Below, piece by piece: positions 1-6,734 of a DNA stretch of 12,109 nucleotides (its first letter is position 1; every line of letters starts with the position of its first letter). A program made the translations under genes and the position numbers. The notes beneath the pieces were generated by a model. The model saw nothing but the letters and a program-made list of their open reading frames with translations. It had not been told where the DNA came from and searched no databases. The stretch comes from Bacteroidaceae bacterium (lineage in GTDB: Bacteria; Bacteroidota; Bacteroidia; Bacteroidales; Bacteroidaceae), in the NCBI GenBank assembly GCA_017618515.1, contig JAFZUB010000113.1:1-12109 (forward strand). Direction: 5' to 3'.

Positions 1-53
1 ACTCATGATGGTAATTACGATTTGAATATTTACTATTTTATTTTACTATTCTT

Positions 54-2903
54 TTAATTCTTTATCTCGATGGGGAGTGATTTGCATGCGTTGGGGGCGC
101 GTATGCACATGGCGCCGGAGAGTGTAGGCGCTATGCGGTCGGCGGTAACGGGGTCACCAATGACTTTATGGGCTACGCCCGCGCCGTAGAAGATGATGGG
201 GAAACTGATGTGAGCCTCGCGTACGAGCTTGGTGAAGCCAGTGGTCTCGTTGGCGAGATGCCATCCCGGAGCTACCTGCACCATAATGTCGCCTGAGAGG
301 CGGGGGTTGTAGCTATTGCGTATGCGGTCGATATCGGGTGTCCACGATCCGAGCAGCAGTCGCTGCGCGGAATAGGCGTCCTTGACTCCCTCTGACTGCA
401 GAAGAAGCTCCTGACAGCGGTCGAGCACCTCACCGAAGGAGAGCTGACGCTGCTCGATAAGCTTATGATTGAGGTATATCTGGTTACCGTAGGTGGTCTC
501 AATATAGTTGCCCTGTCCGTATAGGGCAATGAGCATCATATTGAGCAGATTGGCCGTGCGATCGATATAGAAGTTGCCGGTAGGGATGCGATAAGCCTCA
601 AGGTCGGTGGTCTCAGGCTCTGCCGTCGCAGTGGAGGTGAGCACGAAGAGTGTGTTGCCCTGCCCCACGCTTTGCTCGGCGGTGGAGATGAGGTTGGCGA
701 CCATGCGGTCAAGCTGTAGATAAATATCCTCTTTCTCAAGATCCGGGTCGAGGGCTGTGAGGGTGACAGCGAGATAGTCGGGCACCTCATCGTTGCCAAG
801 AGTAGTGTAGCGGAAGCAGGACTGCGCCATGCTGCCCACACGCTCATTGAGAGCAAGGCCCACGGGATTAGTATTGACGGCAGAAATCCACGAAGGGAGC
901 TGTGCGCCGTAGTATGTAGTGCCGGCCCATAGGCCGCTAGTCTTATCAATCCAATAGGCGCCATCGGCAGCATGGCCTGCGCTGAGAATAGCGGCATCGG
1001 CATAGGGGGCGAAGCTATAGACGAGCGCCTTACCCTCAGAGGCTACCTTGAGTTCGTCGCCGATAGTAGAGACCTGCACATTGCGAGGAGAGAGTTGCTC
1101 GGTAGTGTTGATACCACGCTGACGGGTATCCTCCACGCAATAGGTGGGGCGCAGGGTGCTACGGTCAAGCCACTGGAGGTCGATGATGCCGTGGTCGTAA
1201 GGCACAGTACCTGTAGCAAGGGTAGCTATGGAGGACGCGCGATTGGGCTCATAGTTGGGATACGCGACATTGGGAAGCACGCAGCCCTGCTCCATGAGCA
1301 GGCGGAAACCACCCTCTCCGAATAGAGGCATATAAGCATCGAGCAAATCGCTGCGCAGACCGTCGATAGTCACATTGACTACTACGCGAGGAACGGCTCC
1401 CACTCCCTCGCCGCCAAACGGCACTACCCCTCCGGAAAGAGGAGAGCTTATCGCACTAATGGGAATGACAAAGACTCCCGTGAGTACGAGGGGGGCAATG
1501 GAGGATTTGGTCATTGACGATTGGCCATTGACCATTGAGCTTTGATCATTGGGATCAGAAGCCGGAGCGTTGCTCTTGCGAATCTTGATGGCCACCAACA
1601 CATTGACGAGGCTGCGCAGGAGCAGCACAAGCAGCAACAGTTTGGTGGCAGGACTGACATACTGAGGAATGGCGGGCAAGGCTAGCATAAACACTGCCAA
1701 CACTGCTAGGGCCACAGCATGGTAGTACCAATAGCGACGATGACGGCCGCCCTTAATCTGCCAATAGAGGCCGACAAGCGGCAGTGGATTGAGTACCCAT
1801 AGGAGCCAGTTGCTGCCCACGGTGGGATGGGTGGAGAAGAAGAATAGGAATGCCACCAATATGCCTGCCAATCCCTGCAGAAGGAGCAGGACTGTATCGA
1901 CAGGCCAAACGATACGACCGCGACGCCACTCAAATGTGGCGAGCACCAACACTGCGATAAGAAGATATATAGCTATAGCCAATGGCGACAGCAAGATAGA
2001 GGCTCGCTCTACGATGGGAGGCAAGTCAACAAGGCGATGCTTCTCCCCGGCAAAGAGGTGCAGGGTACCTGTGGGATCAATTATCACTGTGTTGGTGAAG
2101 TCTTGCTGCATTATCAGCGGAGCAAACTCCAGCTCACGACCCGTGGCAGGGATGTCGGCCTCACTGCCCAGCAGTAGGTCTTGCCCAAACATCGCCCACG
2201 GATGGTTGCGGCAATAGAAATGGACTGCATCACGCAGACTGCGCTCGGTGGGGCGCTCGGGGTAGCGGAGCTTGCCGTCGAGACACTCCTCTATCTTGTC
2301 GCGGACACGAGTGGCACAGTTGTCGAAGAAGACATTGTAGCGATAAACACAATGGTCGGGCTGGCAGTTGAGTGTCAGAGCATTGAGCAGCCGCTGGGCC
2401 TCAGCCGCCGAGACATTGAGCACTTGCTCCTCTACATACTGGCCACTGCGGCGATACTGCTCAAGGAAGAGCTCGGTGGGCTGCATGGCACAGATATAGT
2501 CGGTGTGGCCCAAAGCAAAGCGCAATGCAAAATTGCCGGAGTTGAAGTCAAAGACTCCGTAGTTGAAGGTCCAGTCAAGGTCGGCGGGGGCGGACAAACG
2601 CTTAACACGTATTGCCGTGTGGCCGTAGTACTCATAGATGGCGCGGCCCGATCCACAGGTGAGGAGGCTCACCTGCAGGCGGTCCTCCTGGAGGCTGTCG
2701 GTGGACATACGACTATCGGCAGCATGGCTGAGCATGTCACTACTCACCACAGCGCCAAGGCTATCCTTGAGGGCACGCTGACGAGAGGTGAGAGCAGCAT
2801 CCTTCTGACGCAGGTCTTGAAGAAGCTCACCCTGCGCCATGGCAGCAATTGCACCGGCAAACACCAGCACAAGCATCAACAACCATCTACTCATCGCGCG
2901 CAT
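54..2903 (-). CDS. Fusion protein: DUF4105 (Lnb-like lipoprotein N-acyltransferase family) + membrane helices + degenerate PafA-like phosphatase domain
   Basis: A 949-residue envelope protein. Residues 1-23 look like a signal peptide. Residues about 75-270 match DUF4105, with the conserved YGHTAIRV (His94) and DNCATRVRD (Cys196) motifs, a plausible His/Cys catalytic pair. From memory, this family includes the Bacteroides lipoprotein N-acyltransferase Lnb. About five hydrophobic helices follow (about 301-322, 334-356, 365-382, 392-411, 419-440). A low-complexity linker (443-467) leads to another hydrophobic stretch (468-485), then a PafA / type I phosphodiesterase-like domain (506-949). That domain keeps VTIDGLRSD (Asp514), GHAADGAYWID (643-653) and a family-typical end, APNACKSLP. 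It lacks the TxxGH nucleophile motif, the D-x-x-x-H pair and the 'ADHG' metal ligands, so it is probably not a working phosphatase. Related genomes, as I recall, carry these halves as separate neighbouring genes. The start at 2903 is supported by the promoter upstream; the ATG at 2894 is an alternative. ORF certain, DUF4105 assignment strong, activity inferred. Confidence 0.88.
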   Translation of the reverse strand: MRAMSRWLLMLVLVFAGAIAAMAQGELLQDLRQKDAALTSRQRALKDSLGAVVSSDMLSHAADSRMSTDSLQEDRLQVSLLTCGSGRAIYEYYGHTAIRVKRLSAPADLDWTFNYGVFDFNSGNFALRFALGHTDYICAMQPTELFLEQYRRSGQYVEEQVLNVSAAEAQRLLNALTLNCQPDHCVYRYNVFFDNCATRVRDKIEECLDGKLRYPERPTERSLRDAVHFYCRNHPWAMFGQDLLLGSEADIPATGRELEFAPLIMQQDFTNTVIIDPTGTLHLFAGEKHRLVDLPPIVERASILLSPLAIAIYLLIAVLVLATFEWRRGRIVWPVDTVLLLLQGLAGILVAFLFFFSTHPTVGSNWLLWVLNPLPLVGLYWQIKGGRHRRYWYYHAVALAVLAVFMLALPAIPQYVSPATKLLLLVLLLRSLVNVLVAIKIRKSNAPASDPNDQSSMVNGQSSMTKSSIAPLVLTGVFVIPISAISSPLSGGVVPFGGEGVGAVPRVVVNVTIDGLRSDLLDAYMPLFGEGGFRLLMEQGCVLPNVAYPNYEPNRASSIATLATGTVPYDHGIIDLQWLDRSTLRPTYCVEDTRQRGINTTEQLSPRNVQVSTIGDELKVASEGKALVYSFAPYADAAILSAGHAADGAYWIDKTSGLWAGTTYYGAQLPSWISAVNTNPVGLALNERVGSMAQSCFRYTTLGNDEVPDYLAVTLTALDPDLEKEDIYLQLDRMVANLISTAEQSVGQGNTLFVLTSTATAEPETTDLEAYRIPTGNFYIDRTANLLNMMLIALYGQGNYIETTYGNQIYLNHKLIEQRQLSFGEVLDRCQELLLQSEGVKDAYSAQRLLLGSWTPDIDRIRNSYNPRLSGDIMVQVAPGWHLANETTGFTKLVREAHISFPIIFYGAGVAHKVIGDPVTADRIAPTLSGAMCIRAPNACKSLPIEIKN
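1509..1550. repeat. Six-unit imperfect heptamer array inside a coding region
   Basis: On the plus strand the units are GGTCATT, GACGATT, GGCCATT, GACCATT, GAGCTTT and GATCATT, exactly 6 x 7 = 42 bp with consensus GRYCATT. Read on the coding strand they give CAATGGT/CAATGGC-like units and encode the linker residues around DQSSMVN-GQSSMTK, a 7-residue protein repeat because three heptamers make 21 bp. Such arrays are normally between genes in Bacteroidales, in my recollection. Here the array joins two domains without a stop. Confidence 0.85.
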
Positions 2904-2932
2904 ACGTACCTTATTTATTATAATAACGGCTG

Positions 2933-2963
2933 CAAAGGTAATACTTTTTTTTTAATACACAAA
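2933..2963 (-). promoter_or_regulatory. Bacteroidetes-type promoter for the DUF4105-fusion gene
   Basis: On the minus strand a -33 box TTTG (2963-2960) is followed by a 19-bp spacer and a -7 box TACCTTTG (2940-2933), matching the TTTG / TAnnTTTG consensus of Bacteroides primary sigma factor promoters. The box ends 29 bp upstream of the ATG at 2903. The -33 box lies inside the T-tract of the preceding terminator. Confidence 0.75.
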
Positions 2964-2995
2964 AAAACAAGCCGCCTCGTTGAACGAGACGGCTT
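2961..2995 (-). terminator. Rho-independent terminator of the small dockerin protein gene
   Basis: On the minus strand an 11-bp stem (arms 2995-2985 and 2979-2969, one U-G wobble) closes a 5-nt loop and is followed by G and then seven T residues (2967-2961). It lies about 20 bp after the stop codon of the gene ending at 3015. The stem and T-run orientation fit termination only on the minus strand. Confidence 0.88.
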
Positions 2996-3014
2996 GCATA
3001 TTGCTTTCTCTTAA

Positions 3015-3575
3015 TTATTCGAGGCTACCATTGATAATGATGGTGTAGATAGCTACTACGTCAGCGGTGTTAACACTTCCGTCACCATTAACGTTAGCTC
3101 TGTCACGTGAAAAGCCGCTCTCTGTCTCGCCCTTCTCGATGAAGGTGTAAACGGCTACTACATCGGCAGTATTAACATTGCCGTCACCATTAACATCACC
3201 TTGCTTAACGGGCTCTGCCTTCTCCTGGAAGGTAGCGCTTACAGACATGTTCTTGCTGATAGCAGCGATGGTGTAGGTGCCCTCCTCGGAAACGTCGGCC
3301 AGCACGTCAGCGCCGTCAACCAACAGAGTAGCGAGCTCATAACCCTCATCGGGAGTGATAACGAGCACTACATCCTCACCAGTGTTGATAGTAGCGGTAG
3401 CTACAGAGTTCTGAGATACTGCACCAGTACCCTCAATCTCAATCTGGCCACCTTCGCCAGTACTAACAGATACAGTAAAACGCTTGTTGCCGGTAACATC
3501 GTTGTCACCAGATGCGAAAGCCTGACCAGCTACAGCAGCCAGCATAACGCACATTGAAAGTAAAATCTTCTTCAT
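3015..3575 (-). CDS. Small secreted protein with InlB-B-like repeat and C-terminal type I dockerin
   Basis: A 186-residue protein starting with a classical signal peptide (1-21, MKKILLSMCV then a hydrophobic core ending AFA-S). Residues about 32-118 have the pattern of the divergent InlB B-repeat / 'bacterial repeat' domain: VTxSTGEGGQIE, then ITPDEGYELATLLVDG, then a closing SVSATF strand. Residues 126-183 hold two EF-hand-like calcium loops, DVNGDGNVNTAD (127-138) and NVNGDGSVNTAD (161-172), each followed by a VVAxYT helix, which is the two-repeat layout of type I dockerin. No catalytic domain is present. It has its own promoter and terminator, so it forms a single-gene unit. The role is unknown. 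Dockerins bind cohesins in cellulosome systems, and a cohesin-like module occurs in the GH31 protein nearby, so it could be an adaptor or ligand; that partnership is inference. Export and domain calls are fairly secure. Confidence 0.9.
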   Translation of the reverse strand: MKKILLSMCVMLAAVAGQAFASGDNDVTGNKRFTVSVSTGEGGQIEIEGTGAVSQNSVATATINTGEDVVLVITPDEGYELATLLVDGADVLADVSEEGTYTIAAISKNMSVSATFQEKAEPVKQGDVNGDGNVNTADVVAVYTFIEKGETESGFSRDRANVNGDGSVNTADVVAIYTIIINGSLE

Positions 3576-3651
3576 AATTATAAATGTTTTTAGTTTTTAA
3601 ATATCGTTAAGTTGAAAAGTCTTGGATCCAAATTCCGCCACTTTTGCTGTG

Positions 3652-3683
3652 CAAATATATAACATTAAAATTTAACGAACAAA
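3652..3683 (-). promoter_or_regulatory. Bacteroidetes-type promoter for the small dockerin protein gene
   Basis: The minus strand shows TTTG (3683-3680), a 20-bp spacer, and TATATTTG (3659-3652), an excellent match to TTTG / TAnnTTTG. The predicted transcript would start near 3645, giving an AT-rich leader of about 70 nt before the ATG at 3575. The leader contains a 10-bp palindrome, TTGGATCCAA (3622-3631), between 6-bp inverted arms (3615-3620 and 3640-3645). Confidence 0.78.
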
Positions 3684-3765
3684 TATTTGAGCACTTTTTT
3701 TATTATTTTTACACATTATCTTCCAAAACTCGCAAAAAAGTGGAAAAAGTATATGATGTTTCTCC

Positions 3766-4317
3766 TTAGACGGTAACGAGCGTGTTGAGCGGCACTCCTT
3801 CGGGGAAGGCATCACGTCCATGCAACCCCTCGTCGGTTATCTCGATGAGAAAAGAGAGCAGTATCCTGCGAGGATGGAACTTCCTGACCAGATTGTAGGC
3901 AGCGATGGCTGTGCCACCGGTGGCAAGGAGGTCGTCGTGGATCAGCACCACATCGTGAGGGGTAATGGCATCGCGGGCTATCTCAAGTGTATCGGTGCCG
4001 TACTCCTTTTGGTAGGTTTCACGGATTGTGGCCGTGGGCAACTTGCCGGGCTTACGCGCCAGGACAAAGCCTGCGTGGAGTTCCTTGCTCAAGATAGAAC
4101 CCATGAGAAATCCGCGAGACTCGAGACCGACTATCTTGGTGATGCCCTCGTCTTTGTAGTGGCTGACGAGCATGTCGGTCATCACATCTATACACTCAGG
4201 ATTGATAAACCACGAAGTGATGTCGCGGAAGTTAATGCCCTTAGTCGGGAAGTCGGGCACGCAGCGGAGATTATCAATCAAAAACTGCTTAGGGTCTTTT
4301 TCCATAGAGTCTGTCAT
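3766..4317 (-). CDS. apt: Adenine phosphoribosyltransferase
   Basis: A cytoplasmic purine-salvage enzyme that converts adenine plus PRPP to AMP and pyrophosphate. The 183-residue length is the usual one for the family. Visible hallmarks are FPTKGINFRDIT near the N-terminus (23-34), the LESRGF segment (65-70), the ARKPGKLP loop (87-94) and the PRPP-binding segment VLIHDDLLATGGT (124-136) with its acidic pair and TGGT end. It begins 4 bp after the stop of the upstream secreted-protein gene, with no room for a separate promoter in the gap, so it is probably translated from the same mRNA. An internal Met5 (4305) is an alternative start; Met1 is kept because it follows directly on the upstream stop. 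The 190-bp region downstream has no convincing terminator hairpin. Identification is very secure. Confidence 0.97.
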   Translation of the reverse strand: MTDSMEKDPKQFLIDNLRCVPDFPTKGINFRDITSWFINPECIDVMTDMLVSHYKDEGITKIVGLESRGFLMGSILSKELHAGFVLARKPGKLPTATIRETYQKEYGTDTLEIARDAITPHDVVLIHDDLLATGGTAIAAYNLVRKFHPRRILLSFLIEITDEGLHGRDAFPEGVPLNTLVTV

Positions 4318-4321
4318 GTCC

Positions 4322-5113
4322 TTACTTCACCCAAATCTTCTGTCCCTTAACGACATAAACACCCTTGGGCAGCTTGGTCAGATCGGCAGGAGCTACACCC
4401 GTGGCAATCTTTACGCCGGAGATATTATACACATCCACTGACACATCATCAGCAGCGGCTACGGCAGCCTCTACACCAGTAATATCGTCGTAGTCGAGGT
4501 GATTGGAGGTGAGGAGCTGTGTCAGTTCGCCGCCGTTGAGCTTGATGTAGCAGCGCGACGGATAAATCTGCGGCACCTGGCTGGCATTGACAAAAGCAGC
4601 TGTGGCATTGTCCTTGGCAATGATGCCATACATGCCCTCGGTGGTCTGCTTCTCAGTGGCGCCAGAGAACTGTACGGTGGTGCCAGTGTTATCCTCAAAG
4701 GTAAGCTCTGCCTCGCCGATAGTGATGTTTGCCTCCTTGAGTTGGATGGTGCGCACACCGCTGGACTGGGTGGAATAGAGGATGTAAGGAGTCTTGGCTT
4801 TGAGGCCGTCGCGCTTCACATCCTTGAAATTGAGCTTGGTGGCGGTGCCATTGTTCTCCACACCCACGAGAGTCTCCAGACGGCAGTCAGCACCGAAGAT
4901 TTCGTTGATCTCTGCTTCGGTTAGCGAAACGGGCAAGCAGATGGTGTTCCATCCCTTGTAGATATAGCGATAGATGGTAAGGTCAACAGTCTGCCCATCG
5001 TAAGCAGAGAGGTCCTTGGGATTGACCGTGTTGGTGACAACGGTATCGGCATTGACAATGCCTGCAACATTGACCATTAAGGCCACTAAGATTAGAAGTA
5101 ATGATTTTTTCAT
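4322..5113 (-). CDS. Secreted protein of unknown function with a T9SS-like C-terminal tail
   Basis: A 263-residue protein with an N-terminal signal peptide (1-22, MKKSLLLILV then VNA-D). The central region (about 47-200) contains YKGWNTICLPVSLT (52-65) and a later KTPYILY segment, a beta-rich pattern I recognise from many Prevotella-type secreted proteins but cannot assign a function to. The last ~40 residues, VDVYNISGVKIATG then LPKGVYVVKGQKIWVK, resemble a type A T9SS sorting/carboxy-terminal domain, where 'GxYxVxGxKxxVK' ends the protein. If so, the product would be exported across the outer membrane and attached to the surface or released. It lies 12 bp after the glycosyltransferase/acyltransferase gene and 4 bp before apt, in one apparent operon. 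No catalytic motif is visible. Coding status is secure; the T9SS call is moderate and the function unknown. Confidence 0.85.
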   Translation of the reverse strand: MKKSLLLILVALMVNVAGIVNADTVVTNTVNPKDLSAYDGQTVDLTIYRYIYKGWNTICLPVSLTEAEINEIFGADCRLETLVGVENNGTATKLNFKDVKRDGLKAKTPYILYSTQSSGVRTIQLKEANITIGEAELTFEDNTGTTVQFSGATEKQTTEGMYGIIAKDNATAAFVNASQVPQIYPSRCYIKLNGGELTQLLTSNHLDYDDITGVEAAVAAADDVSVDVYNISGVKIATGVAPADLTKLPKGVYVVKGQKIWVK

Positions 5114-5125
5114 AATGCTGTATTT

Positions 5126-6688
5126 TTAATGGTTTTTGATTCTTGCTGGAGTGCCGACTACCACGCTATATGGCTGCACATTGCGAGTAACCACAGAGCC
5201 CGCGCCGATGACCGCACCCTTGCCTACGGTTACGCCGGGCAGGATGATGGCTCGCGGTCCAATAAGCACATTGTCTTCTATATGCACGGGGCCACGGGTA
5301 TTAAGGTCGCGGTCAGCAGGCACCAGACGCAATGTCTCGCTGTCGGTCTTGCCAAACTGGTAGTCGGTTATAAGCACATTTGCGCCAATCTTGACATTGT
5401 TGCCTATCTTCACCTCGCGGATAGCATTGATACGCACATTACGCTCCATATTGACATCGTCACCGATTATCAGTTTGGGGGTGTAATTGCCAGTATTGAT
5501 ACACTCCAAATGCATGCCAGGCTTGGCGCAGAAGTTGGTGCCAATAGTAATATATCTGTTGCCGTCGGTGAAGACAGGGCCCTCCACGACACAACCGCGC
5601 CCCACCTTCATGCGGTGGCGGAAACGGAAGGTGGTGAGGTTTTTCTTAAACCTGTTCCAAGCCTTGGTGACCACAGTGTTGCACACAAGCACCACAATGA
5701 TGCCTACGATAAAGGTGATAAGCTTACGCAGCACTCTGCCCAAGAAGCGGAACACACGTCCCCACAACTTTGGCGATACACAACGCTTGAGAGCCGACAC
5801 CACGGGGCGGAAACCAAGATTCTGCTTTACAGTGCTACGACTCACCTTGCCCTCTATGCCCTTGATACTGCGACGAAGCACAAACAGACGGAATATCAGG
5901 GGGAACATGAAGTCGCTTACGCGGCTCTTCATCTTCATCGTGGTGTAAGGCGAAATGGGGGTAGGCTTGTCTTCATAGTGGTCGTACACAGCCAGCAGAT
6001 TCTTTACATAGCTGCGCACGGGGTCGTTGACTTCGGCCACATAGTCGATACCTCCATCCTCAAAGAGTGTGGGGTTATAGATAAAGTTCTGCTTGGCAGC
6101 AAGCACGATATGCAATAGCAGCGGCACAGCAGGAATGCCAGAGCCTGCGCCGAACTCTCTGGGGTTGTAGCCGCGAATCATGTCTGTGCGCAGAATATTG
6201 CGGCTGACCTCAATAATGCCCATAGACACCGACTGCAAGAAGTCGTCGGCATCCACATACTGCACCATCGGCTTCTTGGCATTGTCGTTTGACACTAGAT
6301 GCACAAGCCCCACCTCATTGCTCTCCAATACGTCAAGCAGCGCACCGAAGTGACCTACACGGATGACATTGCGTGCATCGAGCAACCATATATACTTGCT
6401 GCGCGACGCAATACCTTGGTTGAGGGTAAAGGTGAAACTATTGTCCTGACTCAGGTTCTCCGTATTGCTGACATAGTGGAATGGCACCCTGCCCTCAAAG
6501 AGCTTAACCATGTTAGAAGTGCCGTCGGTGGAGTCGTTGTCAACGACGATTATCTCTATACGCTCAAGCACATTGGCATCAAGGAGCGCCAGCTTCTGCA
6601 GCTGCTCCTTTAGTTGCAACTCATTGTTGCGAGCACTGATACAAAGTGTCAGTGTCTTGCCGTAGCTGAATGTCAATTGTGAAGGCAT
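5126..6688 (-). CDS. Fused GT2 glycosyltransferase / left-handed beta-helix acyltransferase
   Basis: A 520-residue two-domain protein. Residues about 11-250 form a GT2 (GT-A) glycosyltransferase: [11 protein letters not shown] at the start, then [14 protein letters not shown] (45-57), the usual nucleotide-sugar binding motif. The expected DxD is not clear: the corresponding strand reads YIWLLDARN, with a single Asp104. A hydrophobic helix (about 322-340) follows. Residues about 357-518 are hexapeptide repeats of a left-handed beta-helix acyltransferase of the WbbJ/maltose acetyltransferase type, with [46 protein letters not shown] and a typical ending VVVGTPARI. The segment usually reading 'DHxHG' is TDYQFG here, so the expected catalytic histidine is not apparent. 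A role in making or O-acylating a surface glycan at the inner membrane is plausible. The gene follows GH31 by 43 bp and precedes a secreted-protein gene by 12 bp. Domain identities are strong; activity and substrate are unknown. Confidence 0.88.
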   Translation of the reverse strand: MPSQLTFSYGKTLTLCISARNNELQLKEQLQKLALLDANVLERIEIIVVDNDSTDGTSNMVKLFEGRVPFHYVSNTENLSQDNSFTFTLNQGIASRSKYIWLLDARNVIRVGHFGALLDVLESNEVGLVHLVSNDNAKKPMVQYVDADDFLQSVSMGIIEVSRNILRTDMIRGYNPREFGAGSGIPAVPLLLHIVLAAKQNFIYNPTLFEDGGIDYVAEVNDPVRSYVKNLLAVYDHYEDKPTPISPYTTMKMKSRVSDFMFPLIFRLFVLRRSIKGIEGKVSRSTVKQNLGFRPVVSALKRCVSPKLWGRVFRFLGRVLRKLITFIVGIIVVLVCNTVVTKAWNRFKKNLTTFRFRHRMKVGRGCVVEGPVFTDGNRYITIGTNFCAKPGMHLECINTGNYTPKLIIGDDVNMERNVRINAIREVKIGNNVKIGANVLITDYQFGKTDSETLRLVPADRDLNTRGPVHIEDNVLIGPRAIILPGVTVGKGAVIGAGSVVTRNVQPYSVVVGTPARIKNH

Positions 6689-6692
6689 ATCG

Positions 6693-6734
6693 GGAGTTAA
6701 GAGTTAGGAGTTAAGAGTTAGGAGTTAGGAATTA
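6693..6734. repeat. Six-unit heptamer array between GH31 and the glycosyltransferase gene
   Basis: On the plus strand the units are GGAGTTA, AGAGTTA, GGAGTTA, AGAGTTA, GGAGTTA and GGAATTA: 6 x 7 = 42 bp, with the first base alternating G/A over the first five units. The array fills almost the whole 43-bp gap. Its last unit contains the TAA stop of the GH31 gene (6732-6734), and it ends 4 bp before the ATG of the next gene (6688). Confidence 0.92.

Noticed and set aside
1..53. AT-rich region after the last gene as a terminator or promoter
   Set aside because: No inverted repeat is visible, and the window edge cuts the context.
2181..3014. A 277-codon plus-strand frame covering the start of the DUF4105 gene and the terminator
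   Set aside because: It is antisense to conserved DUF4105 motifs and runs through the terminator and promoter region; no protein family is recognisable.
3690..3765. Possible terminator after apt
   Set aside because: There is only a weak TTCC/GGAA pairing with a bulge and scattered T runs; no stable GC-rich stem precedes a T-tract on the minus strand.
5129..6118. A 329-codon plus-strand frame opposite the GT2-acyltransferase gene
   Set aside because: Composition is typical of an antisense shadow (many His, Ala, Thr) and it has no supporting motif or promoter.
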